Assembly (NCBI RefSeq): GCF_024139115.2
Contig: NC_085141.1
Location: 167,606,908 to 167,670,907 of the forward strand
Direction of reading: 5' to 3'
Source: Armigeres subalbatus
Taxonomy: Eukaryota; Arthropoda; Insecta; Diptera; Culicidae
Length of the DNA stretch: 64,000 bases
Shown here piece after piece: positions 29,873 through 42,163 of this stretch; within the stretch, counting starts at the first letter, position 1; every line of letters starts with the position of its first letter. Made by a program: the position numbers and the translations under genes. The notes below the pieces were generated by a model that had not been told where the DNA came from, did no database searches, and was given only the letters and a program-made list of their open reading frames with translations.

Positions 29873-32800
29873 GTTGCCGTCTTCTACACAGCGGTGCTAG
29901 GATGGAAACCAATATACTGAAAATCTCTAATTTGAAATCTATTTTGCCGCGTTCGTGGCCTTATGTAGGACAATCAGCACAAGTGACTTCATGACATTTG
30001 CGACAATAAAAAAGATCCTATATGACTAATTCGTTCGGTTTGACAACCCATTTACTCGTTATCACGTGACGATTACGATAACTACCACGACTTTTAGTGA
30101 TCGCCGACAACGGTGCCAACAAAGATATTATGATTTTCGTGATGTGTTTTCAACTGAACATAGTTAACCGAGGAAATAAATAAGTTGTTTATACCATTAG
30201 TTCTCTGCGGACACGAGATCAGAACCGTACTTGTAGAGAAACCATACTTTAAAGCTTCAATTGCTTCACTTTACCCAACCGTCCCAGCAAAACCCTTGCG
30301 TACTTCAATTCTGAACTGAATTTTCAACTGCTTTGTGCAATCCACAACAGGATACAACAAGACTTCCATTATTCCATCAATGCACATTCAATCGGGATTT
30401 AGTTTAGATTCTCGTTCTATTTCGAATTTGCATGCGCAATGTGGAGATGTACAACAACCATGACTCAGTTATGTCGACAATAAATCCCTCTCCACGAAGG
30501 AAATCAAGTGATCAGTATTATCCAGCATACGAAATGAGGAAGAAAATATTTGTATCGAACATCGTTACCGTAACCGATTTTGTCTGGCTTGAGTTCCTCT
30601 GGCCCGGCTTGCTGGTTTGGAACTTGCTTAGAATAGGAAATAGGTATGTAACAATATTTTCATTTCAAATTTCGACATCTTTTTGCATCTTTCAAATCAA
30701 CGACCGTGTGAGTGTGCTCCGGTCTTGTGGACTTTGGAAATTCCATCGAAAGAACTGACAGCAGTTTCTTCCTCTTACCATTTCCGGTGCCACCACGATG
30801 CGACTGTTACGCTTCCTGTCACCTCATGAGTAATATATACATCGTTGCAAACGAATGCTCCGAATTGAAGTTGATGTTGGAAAGGCCACACTTGGTCTGG
30901 AAGGTGCAGAAAGACGAAGAAGTACAAACGTGGCATGCGAAGTAAGTTTTACGATGGATAGTCTCGTGAAAAGCGCACAGAGTGGATTTTTTTTGCACCC
31001 GTGCTTTTGATTGCTTTTGCTTTTATTCGCAATCCATCGTTCGACATATAAGGTAACGCACCGTGGTCGGAATGCGAACAAAATCGCAAGATTGTTCCCC
31101 GAATAATTTTTATTCCGTGAATTTTATTTTCTGCCCACCTCAAACAGTGCTGCATGAGTCTAGGCTAGGCTAGCTAGACGTTCAGTAAATTTTAACGAAT
31201 TGTGGTTTCCATTGTAATCATTGAAAATGTTGCTTCCAGATACAGATATCAAAAATAATTTAAAGCTTTGTCGTAGTGCCCTGCGTGACTCTATGTAACG
31301 TGCCAAGTGGTGTAAAAAATGACAATCCTACACCCCCTTTTTGGTTATCACATCCGAGCAACTTCAGCAAGCTGGTTCCGAAAATAGTCGGGTTTTCTCT
31401 GCAACTTGTGCAACCCCATTCACTGGTGAGTGCAGTATGAAAAGACACACTCTTATGACTCTCTTGTAGCAAATCTATCTTCTCCCGGCGATGCCGAGCC
31501 GGAAACTCAAGGTTTACGATTTAGTTTGCGCAAAGTTTGCCTCCCCTTCCTGCAATCTATCATAATCTAAAAGCTTTATTGAATTTCCATTCAAATCACG
31601 CTTCCATTGTATTTATATCTTCATGAAACGCGCTCTCCATCGTCCTTGTGACTTGCCTGCGACGACAACGGTCGTGCTTATGCTTCGCTTTTCAGCAAGG
31701 TGTTATCGCAGGCACCTGTGTGTGCCAAGGAATTGGATATTTTCGCATTGTAGGTGTGAGATGCTACGCCTGAATGGAATGTAAAGAGCACTGTGATATT
31801 CACCTAGCAGTTTTGGGTCAACTTTTTTGAAACTCTCCAACTATCCGATTTTTGGAAAGATAGTATCAGTTATGAACGAAGATGATTTGCGAAACAGTCT
31901 GCGTTTAAATTAATATCGAATAAAACACAAATGGAGCAATTTAAAAAAATGTGATACAATGTAAAGTAATGTCACTCATTTTTCATTGAAAATGGGCAAG
32001 ACGGACTATGGACACACTAGCTGTGCCCTAAACACTATGTTTTGTAATGTACGAGGAAAGTATCGTTACCGCTAGGTGGATTAAACAGAGTTAAACATAT
32101 TATAAAAGACATGTATGGCTATTTTGATAAGATGTCAGTTGCAAGTTCATCGTGGTAATTTTTTTATTATGGATTTACAATCAAAATCAATCAAACCATC
32201 ATTATGATAATCTATCAAATAATCATGGTATTCACAATAAAAAATCATCATAATCGTTGTTGAAAGTCAGTTATCAAAGCTTCAACTCGCGGAAAGAAAA
32301 AAAAAATATTTTAGAACTCATTAGCGAAGATTTTCCATTTTGTGAATTAACAGGAACACAAATTTGAATAACCATTTTTGAGCGAGATTACAACGTTTCA
32401 GTGCGTCCTTGTTATCAGAGAAACGGCATCATCGTCGAAGTACGACAGCTTAGGGATATTTGCTTCAAATAGAGTAGACTTATATTTTCCGCCATAACTT
32501 ACATACTTTCACGGAAGATGAAAAGGGATCTGAACGGAATCGGGATTCTCCAGGATTCTGCTCGCAAGTGATTCTCAACTGAAAAGGCTAATTTCAATGC
32601 TTTCACGTTTGCCATTGTGAATTGGCAAGAACAACTTCTTAGGAACAATTTTATTTTAAGAAGCGTTAAGAAACATTTCAATTTGTGATATTATTTTTTT
32701 GTGCAGGATGATCGTACAATTGTTAGTTACTACTCCGTGAAACTTCTGAAACTGTAAAGGTATGGTTGGTATTCTTTAATTTCCCGGTTAACCTGATTTT

Positions 32801-32930
32801 TCACAGCTTTTTAAATACCACCTGAATTTTCTTTGATTTTTTGTGGTTCAATCATAAGGGAAGTTGAGGAACAAACCAGTTGGTATGAATATATATATTA
32901 AAATGGGCCCAGAAAAGCTGGCCAATTGTC
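29873..32930 (+). other. Large intron: mostly unrecognised sequence with one small RT relic
   Basis: At about 30195-30250 the phrase LVLCGHEIRTVLVE (ATTAGTTCTCTGCGGACACG) matches the family A segment VVLYGHETWTMLVE, so a short relic is likely. A phrase TACCGCTAGGTGGATTAA near 32075 recurs inverted near 15885 (TGATCCACCTAGCGGT), marking a dispersed repeat. Elsewhere no domain, RNA or transposon end was identified. Confidence 0.4.
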
Positions 32931-32939
32931 TGCGCAGAA

Positions 32940-33195
32940 TGATTGTCACATTCTGATGAACAGTTTAGCTACCAATAAGTGGAAGGAAGGGGTCGTATGT
33001 CAAATTTACAAAAAGGCGATAAATTGCAGTGTGAGATTTTCCGAGCGAACGCCATCCTAAACGCCGCCTACAAAGTGATATCCTTAATCATCTTCGATCG
33101 TCTGTCACTCCGCCACGTCAACGACCGCTCGTTAACGGTCAGATGTTTACTACACAGCAAATCCGTCAACATCAAGTCCCAACTGCCTTTTTGAC
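32940..33195 (+). pseudogene. Non-LTR RT fragment (family A/B)
   Basis: WKEGVVCQIYKKGDKLQC (changing frames), then ANAILNAAYKVISLIIFDRL, the RT block 2 region of the same broad family. About 200 bp only; no tail. Ends at ACGTAAACTACGTCTAAGG, a phrase repeated in other mosquito-type repeats of this window. Confidence 0.65.
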
Positions 33196-33226
33196 GTAAA
33201 CTACGTCTAAGGGGAAGACTCTGATA

Positions 33227-33445
33227 GGGGAAACTGGGGTAATATGCACCCCCGGGGCAAAACGACCCTTTGGCATTTTTAAGTACATTTTCGGCAGTTT
33301 TTCGAGAGTATTTACCACAGCGCATGTAGTTCGGATCTCGAACTACTAATCCAGTAGTAAACATTCTTGAAAATATTCCTGGAACACTGCTAAAAAAACC
33401 AAAAGGTCGTTTTGCCCCGGGGGTGCATATTACCCCAGTTTACCC
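33227..33445. mobile_element. TA-flanked palindromic MITE, ends GGG(G/T)AAACTGGGGTAATATG
   Basis: Left GGGGAAACTGGGGTAATATG + CACCCCCGGGGCAAAACGACC is mirrored at the right (GGTCGTTTTGCCCCGGGG, CATATTACCCCAGTTTACCC). TA at 33225-33226 and 33446-33447. 219 bp. Confidence 0.9.
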
Positions 33446-33449
33446 TACA

Positions 33450-33700
33450 GGGTGTAAAACGGAAATTTCCAAATTCGAGACCGTCACGAAATTAGGATAG
33501 ATTTCAAACGCTAATAGCTCCTTTATCTTTCAATGGATTTTCGAGATTTTATTATCAATCGAATCGGTAACTCTCCAGCAATTTTTTGAGCCCATTGGAA
33601 ATATTGATTACCAACGTAAAAACATTAAAAATTCCAAATCTTTAAAAACCCAGTAAAATTTCACAGTTTCGTTACGACCGCCGTCTGCAGTTGGTTCTTG
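33450..33700. repeat. Dispersed repeat, first copy
   Basis: GCTAATAGCTCCTTTATCTT, TCAATGGATTTTCGAGATTT, AACTCTCCA-CAATTTT and a GATTA-AACG segment correspond to 41480-41650 (TACTAGCGCCTTTATCTTTC, GATGGATTTTTAAGATTT). Family unknown. Confidence 0.6.
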
Positions 33701-34669
33701 CGCTCTACTTTTGTGCGGTGATTCGCACAAAAAGTACAACAAAAGAACCAGAGCAATGACCGCGGTCGGAGCAAAAAAGTAGTGTTAATGAAAACGTGCT
33801 ACAGATGCTGGACATGTTCATGTAAGCAAGAGGTGAATATTAAAATTGATTATCAACTTTAAACAAGGTTACACTCTAACTTTTTTGACGGATATTGAGT
33901 AAAATTCCTGTGGGATAGAAAGAGAGAGCAATGCAATTTTACTCAGTTACTGAGTAGGTGAAAGTTAGCGTGTATCCTACTATTTAGGCAGCATCCCTTT
34001 AAAATAGCACTTCAAAAACATTTAATCGCCATTTAATAGGCAATTAAGTCGAATAACAATCGGAGAAAGGCATCATCACCACTGTGGAATAATAAATTTG
34101 GGGTTTTTAAATGAAAATTTTAAATTGTCATGTCCAACCATTTTCATATATAGTAAGTTACGCCAATTTTGTTCTAAACATTAATGGATTGGTGTGCGAT
34201 CGAACATGATTTGCGGAAAAACTACACATTACACGCGGCAAAACGTTTAACAAAACAAACCTCGCTACCTCCCGACCCGAACATCCCAATGGTTGTAATT
34301 TGACTAAGCACGCACGCGCGGATCGAAGTTTGTATGAGAATTACTATGAAAACAGTAAATTTTTCGGAAAACTGTTTTGCAACGTTGGTCATTAATATCT
34401 AAAAATGTATGAGTACGTTGGCAACATAGGAAACTTAGCAAGTGAATAAATCGTCTTTATTACAAAGCAATTCGCTGCTTGCAAGAAAAATTATTAAGGA
34501 AATACTAAATCGTGGGAAATTCAATTGAGCACGTAAAAGAATAACATATCAATAGTGAGCATTTTTATTTTCTTTATAACTTTGCTTACCAAAATCCGAT
34601 CGGTTTGCAGCAACAATCGTCTTACAGATTTAGAAATATTCTACGAAGTCTTCGGGTTGATTATATATA
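33701..34669 (+). other. Intron stretch, nothing recognised
   Basis: Includes a small palindrome around 33712-33750 (TTTTGTGCGGTGATTCGCAC + AAAAAG) but no coding or transposon-end signal. Confidence 0.4.
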
Positions 34670-35610
34670 GGGGAAGATCCTCCAGTGCCGGACACAAGCC
34701 ATTTAACAAAAAAAAACTTTAACTATCCGGATTATGTTTCCTTTTATACCATACTAGCAGAACGTACCCTGCGTTGCTCGGGTTTTTACGTTAACGTTCG
34801 AAATGTCATTTTCTGCATTGATTGCGACGCCGCACTCTAGATCATTTTTCGAGCGATCGCATTAGGTTTTCTCCAAACTCGCTATTGCATTTTGACAATT
34901 TTCCCAACTTTTCCCTTAAAATTTACTAACCTTTTGCATATAGAAACACAGCTGATCCCAATACGAATCGATAATAGTGAGGAAATCTCGCAAATCGGTC
35001 ATCCTCTTCGTGAGTTATAATGCCTCAAAGGAAGAATAGATAGAAAAAAGAAACACAAAATATGACCATTGACCATTGATGATTCATACAAACTTTGAAT
35101 TTGATCATTTGAACACGTTTTTCGACGATGAATTTTGGTAAAAAATTTTACGATTTAGAAAAATGTCTTCTAGTACCGGACGCTATTGCATCATGTTCAA
35201 ATGTGACTAAGTTCCTGTTACATGAATAAAGACATCATTCAAAATAGTAATATTATTCACGTGCTTTAAGTTGTAAATATTAAAAATTGTTAGTGGAGCT
35301 TATTTGACTCTTCAGCTATTTTTTTTAAATCCTAATCCAAATTCTCACCTTTTTCAAAGTCCTCTTCAATTTTTGTTTCTGCTAATTTCTGTGGCTTTCT
35401 CAGCAAGAAGAAACAATTGAATTGAAGTAAATGAAACAAAACAGGTGTGAAGAATTTTTATTCAACTTCAAATTTTGTACAAAGTTTATCACATGAAGAT
35501 CTGATTTTCCTTGCCGGGACCTCGGAGGACCTTGGAGGTACCTTTGCAAGTAGTGTCGTTTTAAGAAGTGTCCGGTATTGGGAGGTGTCCGGCGCTGAGA
35601 GATCTCCCCC
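34670..35610. mobile_element. TA-flanked element, ends GGGG(A)AGATC...GCCGGACAC
   Basis: Left GGGGAAGATCCTCCAGTGCC + GGACAC; right GTGTCCGGCGCTGAGAGATC + TCCCCC. TA on both sides. Near the right end GTGTCCGGTATTGGGAGGTG repeats the end motif. A Helitron-like 3' end (TACTAGCAGAACGTACCCTG + CGTTGCTCGG, minus strand) starts at about 34747 inside it, so a second repeat is nested. Confidence 0.75.
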
Positions 35611-35965
35611 TAAATAGTTAATGATCCGCCTCACGAAACGATCTCTCACATACGGGGCGATTTCTATAGTAATTTCCATACAAACTTCAAACTGCTCGTA
35701 CTCAGTTAAATTATAACCAATTCAGTTGAAAATTTAGGAGGTTCACCAAAACAGCAAATGTTATCGTTCAAGCATAAGGGAGCGCAAAAGTCAAAATTTC
35801 AATCACTCTAGGCTCTAAGCAAAATAATTATCTTATGATCTGTTTTACGTAGTTTACGTCGGGCGGTCGTATCTTGTATATAACCCTTCTGATTTTTTCA
35901 TCAATTTTGAGGCAGCATGCACAGCTAAAAAATCATGTAATTTTAGGTGCTGTGACACAGACGAT
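35611..35965 (+). other. Intron stretch, nothing recognised
   Basis: Contains TTTTACGTAGTTTACGTCGG near 35855, a phrase of a dispersed repeat, and no other signal. Confidence 0.4.
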
Positions 35966-36557
35966 GCTGGGTCATTAGGCCGAATGGTCATTAGGCCGAA
36001 CGGTCATTAGGCCGAATGGTCATTTGGCCGAATGAGAAGTAAGAAGCGGGAAATAAGAAGTGAGAAATGAGAAGTGAGAAGTGAAAAGTGAAAAGTGAGA
36101 AGTGTGAAGTATGAAGTGAGAAGTGAGAAGTGGATAAAGAAGAAGGAAGAAGGAAAAAGGAAGAAGAAAGGAGGAAGAAGAAAGAGGATGAAGGAAGAAG
36201 AAAGAAGAATGAAGGAAGAAGAAAGATAGAAGAAGGAAAAAGGAAGAAGGAAGAAGGAAAATGGAATAAGGAATAAGGAAGAAGAAAGAAGGAAGGAGTA
36301 AGAAGGAAGAAGGAAGAAAGAAGAAGGCAGAAGCAAGAAGAAAGAAGGAACAAGAAGACATGATAACAAAGAATAAAGATGGAAGAACAGATTTTTTTCC
36401 TCGCTTCTTACTTATCATTCGGCTTAATGACCTTCGGCTTAATGACCTTCGACCTTATGGCCTGACACCGACACAGGGGAAAGGGTTGTTTGGCCGAAAG
36501 TCACTTGACCGAATAATACGTTAGGCCAAATGTCCTCTAGCCCAATTCCAATTTGGT
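35966..36557. repeat. Foldback satellite: inverted GGCCGAATGGTCATTA arrays around GTGAGA/GAAGAAG core
   Basis: GGCCGAATGGTCATTA units read forward at 35966-36035 and inverted (TAATGACCTTCGGCT) at 36415-36465, enclosing GAAGTGAGA (36035-36130) and GAAGAAGGAAA (36130-36360) tracts. A second forward block GGCCGAAAGTCACTTGACCG follows at 36490-36557. The poly(Ser/Phe/Leu) ORFs on the minus strand are artefacts of the purine-rich core. Confidence 0.8.
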
Positions 36558-36573
36558 CATTTTGATAGTTATA

Positions 36574-37017
36574 GCATTAGCATTAGCATTTAGCAGTTCG
36601 CACAAATTCGTAGGTGGTACAAGCCAAGACTATTGTATGAGAGTAGCATCACTTTCATCCGTTACCACAGATATTGATTTGGGACTAATCACTAACTCTT
36701 AGATGGAAGCAATGCACTCTCCAATAGTCGAGATCTGTCCTGGCCACGTCCTTGCGAATGCTGAGGAAGGGAAAGGATGGTTTGTTGGACACCTACTTAA
36801 GAAAGATGCAGAGAACTCTACGACCTCTCATAGGTGCCACGGGAGGTTTTGGGATTGCGTGGAAGGTTATAACAGTAGGAATCGTTTTGGTATAACGTGA
36901 AACACCGAAAGAACTAAGATAGAAATACAAAGTAGGAAAGGGACGAGCCTGGAATTGAACCCATGACCTCCTGCTTACAAGGCAGAAGCGGTAGTCACTA
37001 GACCACCGAGCTCGTCT
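36574..37017 (-). mobile_element. tRNA-derived SINE with 17-bp target-site duplication
   Basis: TCATTTTGATAGTTATA is repeated exactly at 36557-36573 and 37018-37034. The minus-strand head (36940-37014) folds tRNA-like: GACGAGC/GCTCGTC acceptor, CGGT/ACCG D stem, loop CTTGTAA giving a Thr-like TGT anticodon, and box B GGGTTCAATTCC. The body runs about 360 bp and ends in (GCTAAT)n repeats. Full-length retroposition copy; the family name is not recalled. Confidence 0.9.
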
Positions 37018-37034
37018 TCATTTTGATAGTTATA

Positions 37035-37515
37035 AAGTCGAAAACGGATTTGCCAAGAAATGTTATTTGGCTGAAAGCGACATCAGCCAAACTGGCCCTT
37101 TGAACGAAATAAAAGGGCCTTTATTTTTCACTTTTCACTGTAAAAAACGTCTCATTTCTCATTAATAATTGAGAAGTATGAAGTAGGAAGTAATGGATTG
37201 AGAAGTTAAAAATGAGAAATGCGAAGCTAAAAGTGAGAAATGTGTTGTTTTATTTGTCACTCATCATTTCTCACTCCTTCCCAAGCAACACACTTGCCAT
37301 TAACGAGTTGCTGTCACTTATGTATGACCAAATGCAGTCATATATAAGATGTTGCAACCAAATCGGTCTAAATTGTGCTACTCGGGTTATTTCTCACTTC
37401 TAAATTTCCGCTTCTCATTTTTCGCAGTGAGAATTGAGAGGTGAGGAGTGAGAAATAAGAAGTTAGAAGTAAGGAGTGAGATATGAGAATTGAGATAACA
37501 CACTTTTCACTTCAA
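37035..37515. repeat. Continuation of the GGCCGAA/GTGAGA satellite
   Basis: Decayed TTTGGCTGAAAG and CAGCCAAACTGGCCC units to 37120, then GTGAGAAAT / TCTCACTTC hairpin-rich units at 37125-37260 and 37370-37515, with about 100 bp of other sequence between. The SINE landed in this tract. Confidence 0.7.
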
Positions 37516-37779
37516 ACGACAATTTCGATTAAATGATCAAATTTTCGTCCAGATAAATAGGTTAAGGCCTAATGGTTTTTCGGGTGAACATTCGATCAAA
37601 CTGATTTTTTTCAAATCTGATGAGAGCAACAGGATTTTTCCTGGATTGCACAATGGTTTTTTCCTGAAAAAAAGGATCAAATTCAATATCTCAGAATTCC
37701 ACTGGACTACAAACCATGTTTTTATACCAAAAGATAGATTTTTCAAAAAGGAATTTTACCTTGTCGAACCTGTAGGAGA

Positions 37780-38300
37780 CAACATTTCCGTTTTCGACCA
37801 AAACAGGTAGATAGCGCGATAGCGCATTCTTCACGGTTCCTGACGAATAAACCTGTGACGTCTTTGTAAGGGGCTAAAGACCTCATTGGTCACACCCGGA
37901 ACAACACGGTATTCCCCGGGGAAACATGTAGTAGGGAATATGATTGATCACGAATAAACTTTTAATAAGTCAGTAAAGTATCAATGACCTCATTGGCCGC
38001 TCATAGAACCTCATGGAGTGCTCTAGGAAGCCCTGTAGGAGCGCACATTTCCATTTGTAAACCAAAATGTGTCATGCGAATGATTGCTTTTCATGATTTC
38101 GTACGAACAAACTTCTAGTGATTCTGTAAAGTACCAAATACCTTATTGGCCATTTCTGATACATCAAGAAGTTCCCCAGGGGAACTTGTGGGAGGAGAAG
38201 ATTATGTATGCTGGCTAAAGCTTGTAATTGGATAGCTCATTGTTCATGATTCTTTACGAATAAACTTTTGCGAAGTCTGTCAAGCACAATAGAACTTAAA
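37780..38300. repeat. Diverged tandem repeat (GTAAAGTACCAAATACCTTATTGGCC)
   Basis: GTAAGGGGCTAAAGACCTCA (37867), GTAAAGTATCAATGACCTCA (37972) and GTAAAGTACCAAATACCTTA (38124), each preceded by ACGAATAAACTT-type text and followed by TTGG(T/C)C, indicate three or four old units of 105-150 bp. Confidence 0.6.
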
Positions 38301-38912
38301 TGTCATTTGAAGACCCGACAATCGACTTTAGCAATGTTCGATTTCTTGTTACTTTTGAGAAAAATTTAAAGAGCTGCAAAAACATTCTATACAAGTTTGT
38401 TTTTCTGTGCAATAAGCTGCTTACTTCGTTGATATACTGCCAACGACTCTTGCTCTCCTAACAATACCATTTCACTGGGAATGCACCACTGCAGTGACAG
38501 TATTGCACTCCACGGTGATAAAAGCAGAACTTAACTGCAAATACAATTACGAGCACTTGGTACCAAAGCACCGCAAGCAATCCGCTCATTACTTCAGCTT
38601 CCCATTTTTCCAGCCAACACACCGAGCATCACTAACCAACATCTGCGGTGCATCCCGTTCTTGTTTCTCAAGGCGGTGGACTTAACCGGGCGAACCATAT
38701 GTGCTTTGGTATTTGTCATGATTTGAAGAACCTTCATTATTGCTATTTTGTCCTTTGTTATGAGTTTCAAACTGCTAGTTCCGTGACAATTTTCTTCAAG
38801 TTGCAATCGGTTGCGAGCTACCGACCGGTATTGTGCACTGTTCAAAGAGTTCATATTTTAGCAAATTTCGACGAAGCGCCACCTGCGGGTATTCACTGAT
38901 AATTTCAACCTA
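38301..38912 (+). other. Intron stretch, nothing recognised
   Basis: No domain or transposon end identified; overlapping short ORFs on both strands carry no known motif. Confidence 0.4.
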
Positions 38913-39090
38913 GGGTTACTGCTCCTGGACTTCATATCATAGATCCTATGTTCATCGTATCAAAAGCAATGCAATAAAAAGAAATTCTGCATGTTATTAA
39001 AAAAGGTAACGAAATTGATGGTGTATGTCTTTCTTTCGCGATGAGATTAATTTATGCTGAGCTTTGAGATGTAAATGGGAACAGTTCCCC
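38913..39090. mobile_element. TA-flanked short MITE, ends GGGTTACTGCTCC / GGGGAACTGTTCC
   Basis: 178 bp; left GGGTTACTGCTCCTGGAC, right GGGAACAGTTCCCC; TA at 38911-38912 and 39091-39092. Its left end is the same as at 43191 (GGGTTACTGCTCCTTGACTT), so both belong to one family. Confidence 0.75.
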
Positions 39091-39274
39091 TATTTGTTGT
39101 AGAACTGAGGCAAATCATAGGGATGCTTTTTTTCACGATGAGAACTAATCTAGCGGGATGACATTTTTTTCATGTTCTAAAATTAGTGTACCTATTACTG
39201 TTCCTTCTTCCTCTCTATCAAAAGGCCTAAAGTTTTGTTAGTCAAAACTAAGGGTATGCGATAACACACTTTTT

Positions 39275-39430
39275 CCTAACGAAACGAAACGAAACGAAAT
39301 TTAAAATGTCTATGTTGATTCGGATCGAAACGAAACGAAATAAAGATTTCTTTCGATATTTCGAAACGATACGAAATCAAGTTTCATTTAATTCGAAATT
39401 TTTCGAAACGAAACGAAATTTTAATTTTTT
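39275..39430. repeat. (CGAAA)n subterminal array, left
   Basis: ACGAAACGAAACGAAACGAA and variants TCGAAACGATACGAAAT for about 150 bp. A matching array with inverted parts (ATTCCGCGGAATTTCG, ACGAAACGAAACGAAATC) lies at 46300-46480. Confidence 0.85.
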
Positions 39431-40734
39431 TTTCCGCGGAATTTTTATTAAATTGTTTTTACATTATGTAGGTACGCAATTCTGATTTCTCTTTTTAGAA
39501 GCCGAATAACTGTTTTGCGACCAAAATAATCACAATAACAGAAAAGGAAATCTGTGATAAATCGCCACATTCTCGCCGCATATACCATTGGCGATAAGAC
39601 AATACCCCAGCATTTGTGCCGCTTTCAAAGAAATTCATCGTGGAGCGTGTGTTCCCGAATATGATCAATTTTATATCAGTTTTATATCAGTAAGTACATA
39701 AAAATAAAGAAATTGTGGGATTTTTCATATACGGATTCAAATTTCGTTTAAAACCTTACTCACTTGAGAATTATGTAATTATGCTAAAGCATACTTTATA
39801 TTGTCTTGTCAGCGTGGACTAAGTACTGACTTAGTCAAAATTAGAAAATGAATGCTTAGGTTTATTTTTTTATTTAATGGGATACTCAATTATGTATCCA
39901 CATCTGCCAGGCGTATACGCAGATAGAGAATTAATAATACTAGACCAACATTTGAAAGAGCGTATCAGCCAAAATGTATTCCTTCTTATTCTTCGTCTAC
40001 ATATATAGCATACATTTGCTCACTAGAAGAATCCTGTGCACCTTTCTAAAATGTACGAAGATGTGTATTCCGATTGAATTTAACAGACCCATAGTCTTAT
40101 ATACAATCAGCTCGACAAACTGAGCTATTGTCTGTGTGTTCTTGACATATGAGATTAGCTGTTATGGTCAGTATAAGCTGAAAGCAATCTTAAGTAATTT
40201 TAATGATCTTTCAAACCGTTCTGAATTTTATTTTTGCAAATTCCATGCGAAGATCTAGAAATGCCCACAAATCTGCAATGTACCTTACATACAGCGCCGT
40301 AGCGTGCGGTTGGCCAGGTTGGCCTCCGCCAAGGCCGCCAGTCTTTAGGGGGCGCCGAAATCAAGGATTACGCTATAAGCAAAAGACAAATTTATTTAGT
40401 TTAGGGTTGGTACAATGGTAGAGATATATCTTATGACAAGTAAGAGATATGTGAAATAATCTAGAGCAAGCCAAGAATGTGGCCGTTGTGCCTCATCAAC
40501 ATGTTATAGGATTTGTTTTAGTTTTGACTGCTAATCCGATTTCTCCTGGACTTCCGAAACCGATTACAAGAGGTCAGTAGAAAAAAGAGGAAAACAAAAA
40601 TATAATATTTGACAATCATGGATTTTGTTATTTGACAATCATGGATTTTGATTATCAACATTGTGTGAATCGGATTATTTAAAAATTTAGTTATCACATA
40701 TTAGGGCCACCGAGGGATTTCCGGAGCCATAATG

Positions 40735-41133
40735 TTTGATAGCAGTGACTATTCACGAAATGTAGAACTTATTGAAGCAGTGCAGCATACATTTAAGCGT
40801 TTTTGTATAGAAAATTCTATTACCCTTATGAACCATATCAGAGAAGAATAAGTCGCATGCAGATCACATCATTAACTCGGTGCGTCCTTGATGTGTCAAT
40901 GCTTCATCGACTTGTACATGGATCTATTCACTGCAGCATTACTAGTGACCTCCAGTTTTGGTTTTCCTACGCATGGTCTAGGTCAGTTGGATCTATTCTA
41001 CATCCCTAGATCAAGGACAAACCTGGGAAAAGCTGCACCTCTTTCTCGTTTATGCAAGACTTACAACGAGGGCTACAACGAAGTGGACATTTTAATGGAG
41101 CTTTCGCAATTCAAAAGGATTATCCGAAACTAG
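40735..41133 (+). pseudogene. Possible hAT transposase relic
   Basis: Reading across frames gives DSSDYSRNVELIEAVQHTF and, at 40888-41133, LYMDLFTAALLVTSSFGFP and SRLCKTYNEGYNEVDILME, LSQFKRII. The last piece (short L-x-LxxFKR helix) faintly resembles hAT transposase C-terminal regions, and it lies inside hAT ends. No catalytic D-D-E residue can be placed. Weak call. Confidence 0.25.
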
Positions 41134-41409
41134 CAGCTTTGCTAAGCTTTAAAACTTTATTGTCCGATTATTGGGTAACCCTGTAGGACACTACAATATA
41201 TGAGATAAATAAATAACTTAATTAACTAAACAAAGAACAATTCACACTCAAATTCATTGGTTTGAATTTATTCAGCTTTTTTAAGTGAACATCCTTAAAA
41301 GGTTACATTCATAATAAACCGATTGACAAAATTTAGAAGTGCCTTTAGTTCTTATATCCGGAAGTAGTGGTATGGATTTTTGTGTAATTTATAGTTCAGG
41401 TAAATTTCT

Positions 41410-41660
41410 CGGTTTTTGTTTTGACGTAGGACTTACGTCTTTCTTTACTATACTGGGTGTCATTTAGATTTTTGGAAATCGAGAGCGTTACGCTGGAAGG
41501 GAAGATTTTGATCGTTACTAGCGCCTTTATCTTTCGATGGATTTTTAAGATTTATATATCAAACTCTCCACCATTTTGCCTATTTCATTGAAACTTAAGA
41601 TTATTAACGATAAGCTATTGAAAATTTCAATTCTTGTCAAATCCAGTAAAAACTTCATAT
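41410..41660. repeat. Dispersed repeat, second copy
   Basis: Corresponds to 33450-33700 (see there). Preceded by TTTTGACGTAGGACTTACGT, a phrase also seen near 15810 (TTTTGACGTGGGGCTACGTC), so the repeat has at least two more partial copies. Confidence 0.6.
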
Positions 41661-41739
41661 GTAACCAATCCCGTGCATTCCTAACACGGACATCAGAATG
41701 CGGTATGTCACGGGCCTTCGGGTCTACCGGAAGATTTTC

Positions 41740-41890
41740 TTTGTGTATAAAAGAAGCAGTGCCTGCCGTGTGCGAGTCATTACAATTTGGGACTGCAGCG
41801 CGTACTGACGTGCTTTTTGCTCGCGCATTTTTTGTTTCGTTCGTTCGTTCGTTCGCTGTGTTTACCTACACAGCGACAGCATGCAGTCAC
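41740..41890 (+). promoter_or_regulatory. Possible TATA promoter of a repeat element
   Basis: GTATAAAAGAAGCAG at 41742 is followed about 30 bp later by GCGAGTCATTAC, an initiator-like site, then (TTCG)n and a GTGTTTACCTACACAGC hairpin. It lies inside the 40292-44555 hAT and may be the promoter of an unidentified nested element. Pure sequence guess. Confidence 0.25.
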
Positions 41891-42163
41891 CAGCGGTAGA
41901 ACTGCCGGTGGGTCTGCGAATATGCATGAAAGAAGTGGGCGCATTTTTTGTCATTCTGTGCTTGATGATGGTCGGATGCTGTGGTGTCGGTTGCGATGGA
42001 TGCAATCGCCCATATTATCGCTCGGAGTTCATGGCTAGAGGCCGATGATGGCTGAGGCAGCAAGGGCAGCGGTGGTGGATGAAGAAGAATAAAATTAGAG
42101 AGATTTGGTCTGCTCATCCAGCTGATTGGTTGCATAATCCACATGATCCTATAACAGATACTA

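Noticed and set aside
35991..36418. Three overlapping minus-strand ORFs rich in Ser, Phe and Leu
   Set aside because: They are all three frames of a GAAGAAGGA/GTGAGA purine tract.
36940..37017. tRNA-Thr(TGT) gene on the minus strand
   Set aside because: It is the head of a 444-bp SINE with a 17-bp target duplication.
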